A DNA stretch of 46,511 bases from Cerasicoccus maritimus (GCA_031296935.1 JAVDPD010000037.1:1-46511), one strand, 5' to 3'. Shown: positions 34,139 to 43,658, numbered from the stretch's first letter. The notes: generated from the sequence alone by a model not told the origin. Numbers and translations: made by a program.

Positions 34139-37100
34139 ATGGACATTGCGGTATCAGCGGTAAATCACGCCGAGCAACCTACAGCCCCTGGTGAGACTCG
34201 AAAAGTTAGCTGGTGGATGCTGCTGCTGCGCTACATCGCTTCCATTCTGGGCTACTTACTCTTCATGGAGATCGGTGCTTGGATGCCGATTGGGCATTCG
34301 ATTAACGAAAGCAGCGTTTTTTTGCTGTGGCCTGCGACGGGGTTTGCTTTGGCGATTGTCGTGCGTGGGGGATACTCCTACCTCGGTGTCTTCGCTGTGA
34401 CGGCGTTCATATGGCACGGGATGATGTTGCCGTTTGGCTGGCTATTTGCGGTGGAGCGGGCGCTCTCAATTGTGTTTTCTGTTGGGCTGACCGCGATGCT
34501 CTTACGGCGTTTTCTCAAGGATTATGCGCTGGAGGCGATACGCGATGTGTTTGTCTTCCTTGCATTGGGGCCGCTTCTGTGTGGTTTGCTGTTGGCGGCG
34601 TTGACCTCAGGTCTGTTGTGCCTGCATGTGGATGAAATTCCGTGGTTTGAATTTTCTCGCCTCCTCACTCCCTGGTGGCTGGCTGAAGCGGTAGGCATCT
34701 TAGTCCTAGCGCCGTTTTCGATGGTGTGGACTGGGCGCACAAAAATCAATTGGCGCAACCGTCAGATATTCGAGGTTTTTATCTGGTTGGTCGTACTTTT
34801 GGGGCTGGCCTTTGCAGTCTTTGATAGCTGGGCACCCACGGATACGCTCAAGTATCCATTGGAGCTGGCGATGTTCCCAATTGTATTCTGGGGTGGTATT
34901 CGTTTTGGGCAGCGTGGAGCGACGGCTGGTGTGGTCATCATTGCAATTATGGCGATCTGGGAAATACTCCAGGTCCTTGGGCCCACGCAGAAATATATTT
35001 CCACGCCACCGGAGTTTATCTGGGTCTTCGTCGGTATCCTCAGCGCTACGACATTTTTCCTAGCGGCGATTATTACTGAGGTGCTGCGGAGTGAGGAAAA
35101 AGCTGCTTCGAATGAGCAGCATTTGCAGGCCTTTATCGACGCATTGCCTGATGCGGCTTTTATTGTGTCAGCTTCCGGAGAGTTTCGCGAAGTTTTTGCT
35201 ACACAGCGTAGCGGTGCCTACCAGAATGTTAAAAGCTGGCAGGGGAAGAATATTACTGAGTTCTGGAACGCGGAGCTTGTGTCGGAATTTAACAACGCTA
35301 TTCGCAAAGTGCTCAGCACGGGAACGGCTGAGAGCATCGAGTATCCACTGCGTCACAACGACGAAGAGTTTTGGTTTGAAGGACGTCTCGCTCCGATGCG
35401 TGAGCAGTTGGAATCTGAATCGATGGATTGTGTTATCTGGGTTGCTTACGAAATTACTGCCCGGAAGCGGGCCCAAGAAGATTTGGAGCTTCGTGACCGC
35501 GTACTGCAAGGCGTGTCCGAAGCGACCAATGCCCTGCTTGCCAGTAAGGATGTCAATGAGGGGGTTGGCCGAGCGCTGGACTGTATTGGCCGTTATGCTC
35601 AGGTGGACTCGATTCGCTTGGTAGCCAGTAATCCGGATCGCGAGCAGCGCCGTTCTGCGGAAGCCACTCCTTGGCGCTGGACGAACGCTCCATTTGCCCA
35701 GATGACCCACAGGAATGATAAATCGCTCAACTGGGGCGAGTTGCCTGAGTCCTGGACGTCTCGTTTGGAGGCCGGTGAGGTTGTTCAACACTCAGTAGAG
35801 AATGCGGGTAATCTTCGTGAGCTAATGTTGGAGAGGAATATTATTTCGGTGCTCTTGGCCCCGGTATTTGTGGAAGGTGAGTTTTGGGGTGCCTTTGAGT
35901 TGTGTGATGATTGCCCCCGTGCCTGGAACGACTCGGAGATTGCCTCGCTCAGCGTTGCTGCTGGCAGCCTGGGGAGCTTTATCCAAAGCCGTCGCGGCGA
36001 AGAGCAACTGCGCAAGGCTAAGGAAGCTGCCGACCGCGCTAATATGGCAAAGGGTGAATTCCTCGCAATGATGAGCCACGAAATTCGAACGCCAATGAAC
36101 GCGGTGTTGGGCTACACGGATCTCCTCGCGCAGACCCAGGTGGACGATCAGCAGCGGGAATGGCTGAGTATCGTTAATCGCAGTGGCAAAGCCTTGCTGG
36201 AGTTGATCAACAATATTTTAGACTACTCCAAAATCGAGTCTCGTGGTGTGGAGCTGGAATATGAGGAGTTTGGCCTCGAGCAGTGTGTGATGGAGGCGTT
36301 GGAGTTGATCTTGGTGAAGGCCAATCAGAAGGGAGTGAAAATCAATTATGACTTTCCACAGGGCGATGTGGCGCAGTTTCTGGGCGATGCACACCGTCTG
36401 CGCCAGATTTTGCTCAATCTAGTCAATAATGCGGTGAAGTTTACAGAGGAGGGAAGCGTGGACGTCCGTGTGCAGCTTACGGACACGAAAGATCAGGGAC
36501 GTTGCCGGGTAGACGTTGAGGTAAAGGACACTGGCGTCGGCATCCCGCAAGACAAGCTCAGCAATTTATTTAAGCCATTTTCACAGGCTGATTCCTCAAC
36601 CACGCGCCGTTTTGGGGGCACAGGCCTGGGGCTTGTCATTTGCAAGCGTCTGGTCGAGAAAATGGGTGGAGACATCATCGTGGAAAGCGTCGATGGCGAG
36701 GGCTCGACCTTCAAATTTTACGTGTTCTTAAACCGTGCTTCGACTCAACAAAAGCCACTGGTGCCAGCCTCACAGAAGCACACACCGCTTGCTATCCTGG
36801 CACCGTTGACCATCTTGGTGGTTGAGGACGAACCGGTGAACCAGCAGCTTACCCGTGACATCCTCAACGGGATGGGCTACACCTTCGAGATCGCCGCCAA
36901 CGAAGTCGAGGCCGTTGCCTTGCTGCCGACGAAAAAATTTAACTGCATTCTCATGGATATTCAGTTGCCAGGAAAAAGTGGCCTCGACATCACGCGGGAC
37001 ATTCGGGAGGGCAAGCATGGCGACGACTACATCGATATTCACATCATCGCGATTACGGCTGACGCCTTGCCGGGTGATCGAAAAAAGTGCCTTGACGCTG

Positions 37101-37186
37101 GCGCCAACGACTACTTGTCCAAGCCGCTGATTTTGACAGAGTTGACTGACTCGCTCATATTGGCATCGCAGAAGCGCACGGTGTAG
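34139..37186 (+). CDS. hybrid histidine kinase with MASE1, PAS, GAF and receiver domains
   Basis: 1015 residues. A MASE1-type membrane sensor of about eight helices occupies roughly residues 25-315 (SSVFLLWPATGFALAIVV, then WWLAEAVGILVLAP). A PAS domain follows (about 325-445), then a GAF-like domain (455-620). HisKA has His647 in MMSHEIRTPMNA. HATPase_c has LNLVNNAVKF and GGTGLGLVICKRL. A receiver domain ends the protein, with Asp in CILMDIQLPG and Lys in YLSKPLIL. MASE1 domains are membrane sensors of unknown ligand. It is divergent from the FmdB-like gene. No Hpt partner is in the window. Confidence 0.92.
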   Translation: MDIAVSAVNHAEQPTAPGETRKVSWWMLLLRYIASILGYLLFMEIGAWMPIGHSINESSVFLLWPATGFALAIVVRGGYSYLGVFAVTAFIWHGMMLPFGWLFAVERALSIVFSVGLTAMLLRRFLKDYALEAIRDVFVFLALGPLLCGLLLAALTSGLLCLHVDEIPWFEFSRLLTPWWLAEAVGILVLAPFSMVWTGRTKINWRNRQIFEVFIWLVVLLGLAFAVFDSWAPTDTLKYPLELAMFPIVFWGGIRFGQRGATAGVVIIAIMAIWEILQVLGPTQKYISTPPEFIWVFVGILSATTFFLAAIITEVLRSEEKAASNEQHLQAFIDALPDAAFIVSASGEFREVFATQRSGAYQNVKSWQGKNITEFWNAELVSEFNNAIRKVLSTGTAESIEYPLRHNDEEFWFEGRLAPMREQLESESMDCVIWVAYEITARKRAQEDLELRDRVLQGVSEATNALLASKDVNEGVGRALDCIGRYAQVDSIRLVASNPDREQRRSAEATPWRWTNAPFAQMTHRNDKSLNWGELPESWTSRLEAGEVVQHSVENAGNLRELMLERNIISVLLAPVFVEGEFWGAFELCDDCPRAWNDSEIASLSVAAGSLGSFIQSRRGEEQLRKAKEAADRANMAKGEFLAMMSHEIRTPMNAVLGYTDLLAQTQVDDQQREWLSIVNRSGKALLELINNILDYSKIESRGVELEYEEFGLEQCVMEALELILVKANQKGVKINYDFPQGDVAQFLGDAHRLRQILLNLVNNAVKFTEEGSVDVRVQLTDTKDQGRCRVDVEVKDTGVGIPQDKLSNLFKPFSQADSSTTRRFGGTGLGLVICKRLVEKMGGDIIVESVDGEGSTFKFYVFLNRASTQQKPLVPASQKHTPLAILAPLTILVVEDEPVNQQLTRDILNGMGYTFEIAANEVEAVALLPTKKFNCILMDIQLPGKSGLDITRDIREGKHGDDYIDIHIIAITADALPGDRKKCLDAGANDYLSKPLILTELTDSLILASQKRTV

Positions 37187-37264
37187 CATCGTGCACTCAG
37201 TTTGACTTCGATGTTGGCGCAGCTTTAGCTACCTCGCCGTTAAAATTTGAAAACACTCCCTAGC

Positions 37265-38254
37265 ATGCCATTGAAGACCGATCCTGAATTGCGCGAATTT
37301 CTGCGCAAATTGCCCAAGACAGAAACGCACTTGCACATCGAAGGCGGGTTGCCGCTGGAGCTGCTCAGGGAAGTACGACCGAGCATGCCGGAGCCGGCGT
37401 CTTGGGCCCATGATTTTAAATACCGTGACTTCGCGCACTTCGAGCAGGAGCTGTTGGATTGGGGCTTTGCCTGGCACACTTCTCCGGAGCAATACCACCG
37501 CTCGGCGAAAATGCAGTTTGAGCGGCATCTGGACCTTGGTGTGCGTTACGTGGAGTGTAGCTTTGCCAGTGGTGTGGCGGAGTTTGGCGGTCTGAACGCG
37601 CGGGAAATTTTCCTGGCGGTGAAAGAGGCGATTCCCAACGAGCTTGAAGTGCGTATTTTTATGGGCATTCATCACACGGGCTGTGGCCCGGAAATGCGTC
37701 CAGTTATCGAGGATTCGCTGACTTGGGAGGGCTTTGCGGGCATCGATTTGCATGGTCCGGAAGATCTGCCATTGGAGCCTTGGACTGCCGAGATCTGGGC
37801 CGCTGCTCGCTTGGCGGGTAAGTTCACGAAGGCGCATGCGGGTGAGTTTTTAGGGCCTGACTTCGTTCGTCGCGTCTTGGATGAGGTCGGAGTTCAACGA
37901 ATCCAGCATGGCATTCGTGCGGCTGAAGATGCGTCTTTAATAGAGCAGCTCGTGACTCAGGGGATCGCGTTGGATGTCTGCCCAATTAGCAATCATAAGC
38001 TCTCTCCGGGCGTTACTCTGGAGAATCATCCGATCCGCGAATTATACGATGCGGGCGTGAAGGTCACGGTGAGCACGGATGATCCCATCAGCTTCGGTAA
38101 CAACCTGCTTGACGACTACGAAGCGCTGCATCATTACCGCGACTTCAGCCGCGACGAACTGGTGCAATTAGTGCGCAACGGCCTGGACGTTGCGTTGGTG
38201 GAAGACGAGCTGCGCAACGTTTGGCTAGCGGAGTTGGCTGAGCACGAAAACTGA
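37265..38254 (+). CDS. adenosine deaminase-type amidohydrolase
   Basis: About 329 residues from the ATG at 37265; an in-frame TTG at 37247 could add six. It hydrolytically deaminates adenosine or a related purine with zinc. Metal and catalytic motifs are present: KTETHLHIEGG (HxH), HAGEF (His ligand and Glu), IQHGIRAAED, CPISNHKL (substrate), and VSTDDPISFGN (Asp ligands). The short length fits the adenosine/adenine deaminase-like bacterial branch. Which base is used cannot be settled from motifs alone. It starts 78 nt after the MASE1 kinase and converges with the LacI regulator, with a MITE between them. Confidence 0.85.
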   Translation: MPLKTDPELREFLRKLPKTETHLHIEGGLPLELLREVRPSMPEPASWAHDFKYRDFAHFEQELLDWGFAWHTSPEQYHRSAKMQFERHLDLGVRYVECSFASGVAEFGGLNAREIFLAVKEAIPNELEVRIFMGIHHTGCGPEMRPVIEDSLTWEGFAGIDLHGPEDLPLEPWTAEIWAAARLAGKFTKAHAGEFLGPDFVRRVLDEVGVQRIQHGIRAAEDASLIEQLVTQGIALDVCPISNHKLSPGVTLENHPIRELYDAGVKVTVSTDDPISFGNNLLDDYEALHHYRDFSRDELVQLVRNGLDVALVEDELRNVWLAELAEHEN

Positions 38255-38295
38255 TTTTCAGCATCAAGAACCCGCCTTGATTTGGTGGTCAGTGC

Positions 38296-38462
38296 TAAGA
38301 GGGCGTCTAAAAAGTCTGATCGAGTCGGCGAGATGTATTCGGGAGGCAAAATTTCGGCTTCTGAATCGAGGCGAAACCAGTTTCGTCGAGATGAAGAAAT
38401 GATATTTTGACCCTGAAGATGCTCTCCGGGGAAGACCACTTGAGTTTTTAGACGCCCTCTAA
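38296..38462. mobile_element. 161-bp MITE with 15-bp terminal inverted repeats and TAA target duplication
   Basis: GAGGGCGTCTAAAAA at 38299-38313 is repeated as its exact reverse complement at 38445-38459. Both ends are flanked by TAA (38296-38298 and 38460-38462), a 3-bp target duplication. The interior of about 130 bp has no transposase. The TIR form and TNA duplication fit IS5-superfamily elements (ISL2/IS1031 type). It lies between two convergent genes, where insertion is harmless. Confidence 0.8.
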
Positions 38463-38484
38463 GATTCTTGATATTTGTGTTTTG

Positions 38485-39522
38485 CTAGCGAGTGGACTCG
38501 CGTTCGATTACTTGAGGCGGCACTGCGAGGCTTTCGGGTTTGTCGCCATCGATGTATGCGACAAGGCGCTTGATTAGCTCGTGACCAATGGTGGTCATTT
38601 CTGCGGTGACGGAGCTTAAGGGAAGCGTTGAAGCCGTGCAGAAGGGCGAGTCGTCTACCCCGATCACACGGACTTGGCTGGGCACATCGATACCGCGCTC
38701 TCGCAGGGTGTTCATTGCGCCGATGGCCTGCATATCAGACTGCCCCACGATGCCGTCGAAGTGAACGTTACAATTGATGAGGGCTTCGGTCATCTGGCGA
38801 CCAGCCATGAAGCTGAAATTGTGCGAGTAGTGATTTTTCGTCGGTGCAATAATGAGGCTTTCGTCAAACGGAATTTCAGCTTCTGAGAGTGCATCCAGGT
38901 AGCCTTGTTTTCGCTCGTCTTCTGCTTCGAAAACGGTGAAAAACGCGGGTCGCTGGCAGCCTTTCTCGATCAGGTGCTGGGTTGCAACCTTGCCCTGCAA
39001 GTAGTCGTTATAGGTGATGTTCGCAATGTTGGGGACGGTGTGCCGCCGCATGCTGGTGATGATTGGCAGGCCATCCTTGTTCAGGCTTTCTATGAGCGAG
39101 TGGATGGTGGGGTGGGGGACACCAGCGACGATCAAGCCATCGACCGAGCGGTGGATTTCCTGGTTGCAGAAGTCGAAAAAGCCCTGGTCGTCTTCGAAGA
39201 ATTGCAGCCACAGGCGCAGACCGTGGTTATTGAGCTCCTTAGTGATGCCCTTGAGCAGGTTGTCAAACAGCTCGCTGCCTGGCACGCCGATGGGGTGGAT
39301 GAGCAGGCCAATCGCGCCGAAGCGCCCGCGCTTTAAGGCGGATGAGAGGGGGTTGGGGCGGAAATCCAGCTCCTTGGCGCGTTTGAGAATTTTCTCCTGT
39401 AATTCAGGACGGACCTTGGTGGTGCCCAAGTTTCCGCTGATTACCTTGGAAACTAGCGAATTGGATACGCCTAGCTCGGCGGCGATGTCCTTGATCTTTA
39501 CGGTTTTTCGCGTTTTATGCAT
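38485..39522 (-). CDS. LacI-family transcriptional regulator
   Basis: 345 residues. The N-terminal HTH and hinge helix (VKIKDIAAELGVSNSLVSKVISG, then FRPNPLSSALKRGR) are typical of LacI/GalR repressors. A periplasmic-binding-protein-like domain follows (about 65-345), with FDGIVGQSDMQAIGAMNTLRE and VRVIGVDDSPF. Such proteins bind a sugar or nucleoside and release operators. It is divergent from the beta-helix lyase-like gene 400 bp away, whose promoter region holds repeated AATCAAC motifs, so control of that gene and of itself is likely (inference). The effector is unknown. Confidence 0.93.
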   Translation of the reverse strand: MHKTRKTVKIKDIAAELGVSNSLVSKVISGNLGTTKVRPELQEKILKRAKELDFRPNPLSSALKRGRFGAIGLLIHPIGVPGSELFDNLLKGITKELNNHGLRLWLQFFEDDQGFFDFCNQEIHRSVDGLIVAGVPHPTIHSLIESLNKDGLPIITSMRRHTVPNIANITYNDYLQGKVATQHLIEKGCQRPAFFTVFEAEDERKQGYLDALSEAEIPFDESLIIAPTKNHYSHNFSFMAGRQMTEALINCNVHFDGIVGQSDMQAIGAMNTLRERGIDVPSQVRVIGVDDSPFCTASTLPLSSVTAEMTTIGHELIKRLVAYIDGDKPESLAVPPQVIERESTR

Positions 39523-39921
39523 CTTGAGAGTAGAGCGATGGAGTTTGTTTTCGGTGGGGGTAAAAACTTCGTTTTCCCGAAAAACTGGATTTAATCAACA
39601 AAAATCAACAATGTGATTGTAACCCAAGCTTTGTACATTCACGTTGATTTAACGACGAATCAACCGCCATTGCCCCGTCCAGATCTCTGTGTTATCATGA
39701 CAGGTCAGCGGTGAGCTGGGCTGCGTCAGTGACAGGTAAGGTGCACCAGGGACGGTGAACGGCCGGATGACTCGCACAGCAGATTATAAATATGTCCACT
39801 TTGACGCCGCTGATTCATTTCGGCTAATGACGGCATTATATTTAGCTAAAGGTCAAATCAATGGATTAATTAGCTTGCAGGCATAGCGTGGCTGACTGAA
39901 AATCATCCAATTGATTTAACG
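39523..39921. other. LacI / beta-helix divergent promoter region
   Basis: 399 bp between two divergent starts. It contains direct repeats AATCAACA at 39593 and 39603, a palindrome at 39643-39664, and the motif TTGATTTAACGA at 39644 and again at 39911, where it runs into the start codon of the rightward gene. AT-rich stretches near 39785 and 39835 could supply -10 boxes. No gene is visible. Confidence 0.5.
39643..39664. promoter_or_regulatory. candidate LacI-family operator
   Basis: GTTGATT and AATCAAC are perfect 7-bp inverted arms around TAACGACG, 120 bp upstream of the LacI start. Extra half-sites AATCAAC lie at 39593 and 39603. The symmetry and its place beside the regulator gene suggest an operator; binding is inferred. 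Confidence 0.45.
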
Positions 39922-41898
39922 ATGATTTCCTCGAAGCTTCCCGTTGCTTGGGTTTGGGATGTGACCCAAGCTCCATTTTTTGCAGACCCCACCGGCGAGA
40001 CAGACTCTACAGCGGCTTTGGTGTTGGCCATGAATGAAGTCACTGCGCTCACTATGGGTGCTTTTGGCAAGACCATAGCCGAGATCGCTGCCTTGCCATT
40101 TCAGAGTGGTTACCACCCGGATGGCTTCGAAAATCGCAAGGAGAATGGGCGTATTGTGGGTATTTTTCCCGCCCAATTGCCCTACGTGCCAACTATTTAC
40201 CTGCCTTCGGGCATATATAAAGTCAGTGACACGGTGCTCTATACGCAGTTGAATTTAACGAATTCTGGCAATTCGGAGCTGAATATGCAAATCCGCCTGC
40301 GTGGAGATGGCTTGGATAAAACAGTGATCCGCCTGGCCGACAATGCTCCGGCATTCCAGGGCGAGAAACCAAAGCCGGTCGTGTCCGTCATGCGCGGCGA
40401 GCGCACCAATGTGGCGATGTCGAACTACGTGGAGGATTTGACGATTGATGTTGGCTCGGGCAACCCTGCCGCCGTAGGGCTCGATTATTATGCAAACAAC
40501 TCCGGCTGCGTGCGCAATGTGGCGATTCGCTCTGGTGACGGCGGCGCTTGCTATGGCCTCATGTTGGGCCACCAGAATTACTCTGGCATTCTGCTGAAGC
40601 ACATTGAGATCGAAGGCTTTAGCACCGGGCTGCACATCGAGTCCGGCACCGCGACGATGTTCATGACGGGCGAAGATATAGAGATCCGCAATTGCCAGCT
40701 GGGCGTCTTCACGGGCCGCCCTTCAGCGAGTTTGCGGAACATTCGGGTGTCCGATTGCCAATCGGGCGTGGTGACCGATGGCGCTGGCGGTTTACTCGCG
40801 CTGGTGGATTCCGAGCTTGAAGGAGCACGTGGAGGCAAGGCCATTGAGCTCGTCGAAGGCTTTATTTACGCATCGAGTATCAAGGTCAGCGGCTTTGATG
40901 GCGACCGGGAAATCGGTGAGCTGCTGCTACCCGAGCAACCCATGCCAAAAGGCGTGATGCCCCGCCTACCGGTTGAAGAAACGCCGGTAGTCCTCCCCAG
41001 CGACAGTCGCTGCCTCGTCAACGACTTTGGGGCCAAGGGCGATGGCTTGACGGATGACGCTGCGGCCATACAAGCGGCGCTCGATTCCGGCAGCGAGGAA
41101 GTGCACTTTGAGCCCGGTAAGTATTTGATCGATTCCCCGCTGACCATTCCTGCGGGAGTTAACCGCTTGGCGTTCCATTTTGTGGACCTCGTGGCTGGGC
41201 CGACCTTGCGTCGGCAACGCGATCAGGGCGCGTTCATTGTTCAAGGCGATTCCGCAACGCCGCTGGTGTTTGAAGATCTTTTTGCCTGGGAGCAATGGAG
41301 CGGTGAGCACTACACGATCGACCACGCCAGCAAGCGCACACTCGTCGTCAGCGACGTGCACACGCAGACGCTTGCGCTCTACCGCAACAGTGTTTCCGGC
41401 GGCAACGTGTTCATGGACAACGTGGCGTGCACAGCGGGGGTTATTCCCGGCTCGAAAGCGCACGACCGCGTGTGCTTGCAGTTTACTGGCCAGCAAGTCT
41501 GGGCGCGGCAAGTCAATCCCGAGCGCGGTGAGCCGATGATGCTTAATGACGGCGGTGACCTGTGGATACTCGGCTACAAAACGGAGGACGACGCTACGGC
41601 AGTGCACACGATCAACGGCGGGCGCACGGAAGTGCTCGGCGGCGTGCTCAACTGTGGCGGACATCGTTTTCCTTCATTTCTGTCAGAAAACTCCTCAATG
41701 CGAATCACGACGACCAGCAACGGATGGAGCACGCATAATAGCATTCGCACGGCGATTCGCAATGTGCGGGAGGGTAAGGAGATGATAGCGTTCGCATGTG
41801 AATTTCCCAATCGTGGACTTGAGGACTCCCGTGGTTCGCAGTTCATCATTCCACTGTATGCGAGCCCGGCGTTGGAGGTTGAAGAGAGCAGTAAATAG
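39922..41898 (+). CDS. pectate-lyase-3-like right-handed beta-helix protein
   Basis: 658 residues. Two Pectate_lyase_3/GH28-like openings are seen. The first is WVWDVTQAPFFADPTGETDST with IYLPSGIYKVSDTV. The second, near residue 370, is VNDFGAKGDGLTDDAAAIQAALDSG with VHFEPGKYLIDSPLTIP. Many short beta-helix-like repeats lie between and after. This suggests polysaccharide binding or cleavage (pectin, rhamnogalacturonan or a marine glycan). Unusually for such proteins, no signal peptide is visible, so it may act in the cytoplasm or the start may be misplaced. It is divergent from the LacI regulator that probably controls it. Confidence 0.75.
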   Translation: MISSKLPVAWVWDVTQAPFFADPTGETDSTAALVLAMNEVTALTMGAFGKTIAEIAALPFQSGYHPDGFENRKENGRIVGIFPAQLPYVPTIYLPSGIYKVSDTVLYTQLNLTNSGNSELNMQIRLRGDGLDKTVIRLADNAPAFQGEKPKPVVSVMRGERTNVAMSNYVEDLTIDVGSGNPAAVGLDYYANNSGCVRNVAIRSGDGGACYGLMLGHQNYSGILLKHIEIEGFSTGLHIESGTATMFMTGEDIEIRNCQLGVFTGRPSASLRNIRVSDCQSGVVTDGAGGLLALVDSELEGARGGKAIELVEGFIYASSIKVSGFDGDREIGELLLPEQPMPKGVMPRLPVEETPVVLPSDSRCLVNDFGAKGDGLTDDAAAIQAALDSGSEEVHFEPGKYLIDSPLTIPAGVNRLAFHFVDLVAGPTLRRQRDQGAFIVQGDSATPLVFEDLFAWEQWSGEHYTIDHASKRTLVVSDVHTQTLALYRNSVSGGNVFMDNVACTAGVIPGSKAHDRVCLQFTGQQVWARQVNPERGEPMMLNDGGDLWILGYKTEDDATAVHTINGGRTEVLGGVLNCGGHRFPSFLSENSSMRITTTSNGWSTHNSIRTAIRNVREGKEMIAFACEFPNRGLEDSRGSQFIIPLYASPALEVEESSK

Positions 41899-42089
41899 GC
41901 ATTGAGCTTGGCCAGTCGCGGGACGTGTTCGTCCATTAGTTATTTGATGGAGGGGTGTTGTGGCCATTTGGCAGAGCAAATCTCTGGTGCTGCGTTTTAA
42001 TTTACGCACTTTATCGCCTTCCCCCTTGATCATGGGGAGAGCCTTGCTCATATTGCCCGCTTTGCGCGAATAACTTTGAAACGACTGCC

Positions 42090-43175
42090 ATGGACGCATC
42101 CCAAATTGAAGACGCCTTGAAGGCCGTGAAGTACCCCGGTTTTAGCCGAGACATCGTATCCTTCGGGTTGATTAAAAATATCGAGCTCGCCGACGGCGTG
42201 GCCAAGGTGCACCTTGCGCTGACCACCGGCGACCCCCGCGTGCCTACTCAGGTGAAAACCGATGTGGAAAATGTTTTGGCGACGCTGGACGGCGTTGCTT
42301 CAAGCGAAGTTACCGTGGCTGTTTCAAAGCCGAATACACCGCCTCCAGCCCCGAATCACGGTGGTCGCGAAGTCACCGGCCCCGCGCAGCAAGCCCTTCC
42401 AGGCGTAAAGCACATCATCGCCGTGGCTAGTGGCAAAGGCGGCGTCGGCAAGAGCACATTTGCGGTCAACTTGGCTTGCGCATTGGATCGCGTGCTGACT
42501 GAGGGTGGTCGTAAGCGCCGCGTCGGCCTGATGGACTGCGACATTTATGGTCCGTCTGCTCCTCTCATGATGGGCATCAGTGGCCAGCCGGAAATTCAGG
42601 GCGAAATGCTCATCCCCGTGGAAAACTTTAACGTCCGCGTGATGTCCATGGGGCTCCTGATCGACGACGAAACGCCGGTTGTCTGGCGTGGCCCGATGAT
42701 TATGAAGACGATCCAACAGTTTGCCGCCAATGTCGAGTGGGGCGATCTGGATTTCCTCGTGGTGGACCTCCCCCCCGGCACTGGCGACGCCCAGCTCTCG
42801 CTCGTGCAGACGATTCCGCTCCGTGGTGCGATCGTGGTGACTACGCCTCAGGCCGCGGCCGTTAATGTTGCCCGCCGCGGCGCCATGATGTTCGGCAAGG
42901 TTAATGTGCCGATCATTGGTGTGGCCGAGAACATGAGTTATCTGGAATCCTCCGATGGATCCAAGCAATACATCTTTGGCCAGGGTGGTGGTAAGCGCAC
43001 CGCTGAGGCACTAGAGACGGATTTCCTGGGCGAAGTGCCCCTAGAGCCTTTACTCCGGGAAGGTGCCGATCAAGGCATTCCAGTGGTGGTTAGCGATCCT
43101 CAACTGCCTGCCAGCCAGGTGTTTATCTCTATTGCGGAGCGCTTGAAACGTGACTTTTCGGTAGCGGATGTGTGA
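42090..43175 (+). CDS. Mrp/ApbC-type P-loop ATPase (iron-sulfur carrier family)
   Basis: 361 residues. An N-terminal MIP18/DUF59-like domain (about 1-90) precedes the ATPase, whose deviant Walker A is ASGKGGVGKST. Further motifs are MDCDIYGPSAPLMMG, LDFLVVDLPPGTGDAQLSL and GVAENMSYL. Family members deliver Fe-S clusters to apoproteins. The CxxC pair that usually follows ENMSY is missing here (ESSDGSKQ instead), as in some other lineages. It stands alone; no suf or isc genes are in the window. Confidence 0.92.
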   Translation: MDASQIEDALKAVKYPGFSRDIVSFGLIKNIELADGVAKVHLALTTGDPRVPTQVKTDVENVLATLDGVASSEVTVAVSKPNTPPPAPNHGGREVTGPAQQALPGVKHIIAVASGKGGVGKSTFAVNLACALDRVLTEGGRKRRVGLMDCDIYGPSAPLMMGISGQPEIQGEMLIPVENFNVRVMSMGLLIDDETPVVWRGPMIMKTIQQFAANVEWGDLDFLVVDLPPGTGDAQLSLVQTIPLRGAIVVTTPQAAAVNVARRGAMMFGKVNVPIIGVAENMSYLESSDGSKQYIFGQGGGKRTAEALETDFLGEVPLEPLLREGADQGIPVVVSDPQLPASQVFISIAERLKRDFSVADV

Positions 43176-43310
43176 ATAAATTAGGCGGAATTCTCCACTA
43201 ACGGGCTTTACAAGGTTCAGTGATGGCTTTTTAATCCGATTAACCTAACTGAAAACCAACGCCTATTTGCGGCACGGCGTGGAAGACCCAAATCCACAAC
43301 GTCACCCAAC

Positions 43311-43610
43311 ATGAAAGCTCCCGAACGTAAATTCGCCCCCACCGGGGAGGATTTGGTGCAGCGCTCTAGCCTTTATCAAGAATTCTTGGCAGAGCGGGAG
43401 GAGATCCTGCGTCATAAATGGATCGAGTCCGAGAAGCTCGGCTATGATATCGGCTTCGAGCGTGCCTTACTCGACTGGATCCGTAATCATCGAGACAAGT
43501 GGCGCTCTGCCCGTCGAGATGCGCCGGAAGAGCCGATTCAATTCCCGTCACAGGGCAAAACCCGCAAGCGCGCCAACATCCGTCCACCCAGTATTAGACG
43601 CAAAAAATAA
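43311..43610 (+). CDS. small basic protein of unknown function
   Basis: 99 residues; no domain recognised. It is highly charged and helical, with an aromatic-rich middle (EREEILRHKWIESEKLGYDIGFERALLDWIRNHRDKW) and an Arg/Lys-rich tail (KTRKRANIRPPSIRRKK). The middle and tail could bind nucleic acid. The length and clean start, with a terminator directly after the stop, support it as a real gene. Confidence 0.6.
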   Translation: MKAPERKFAPTGEDLVQRSSLYQEFLAEREEILRHKWIESEKLGYDIGFERALLDWIRNHRDKWRSARRDAPEEPIQFPSQGKTRKRANIRPPSIRRKK

Positions 43611-43634
43611 GCCAGCCTCCGAGGAGACTGGCTT
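43609..43634. terminator. bidirectional terminator between the small basic gene and rpmG
   Basis: AAGCCAG (43609-43615) pairs with CTGGCTT (43628-43634) with an inner CTCC/GGAG stem. On the minus strand it is followed by TATTTTTT and on the + strand by GTTTGTT. It serves the two convergent genes. Confidence 0.8.
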
Positions 43635-43658
43635 GTTTGTTAAAGCGTTGATCCGCGC

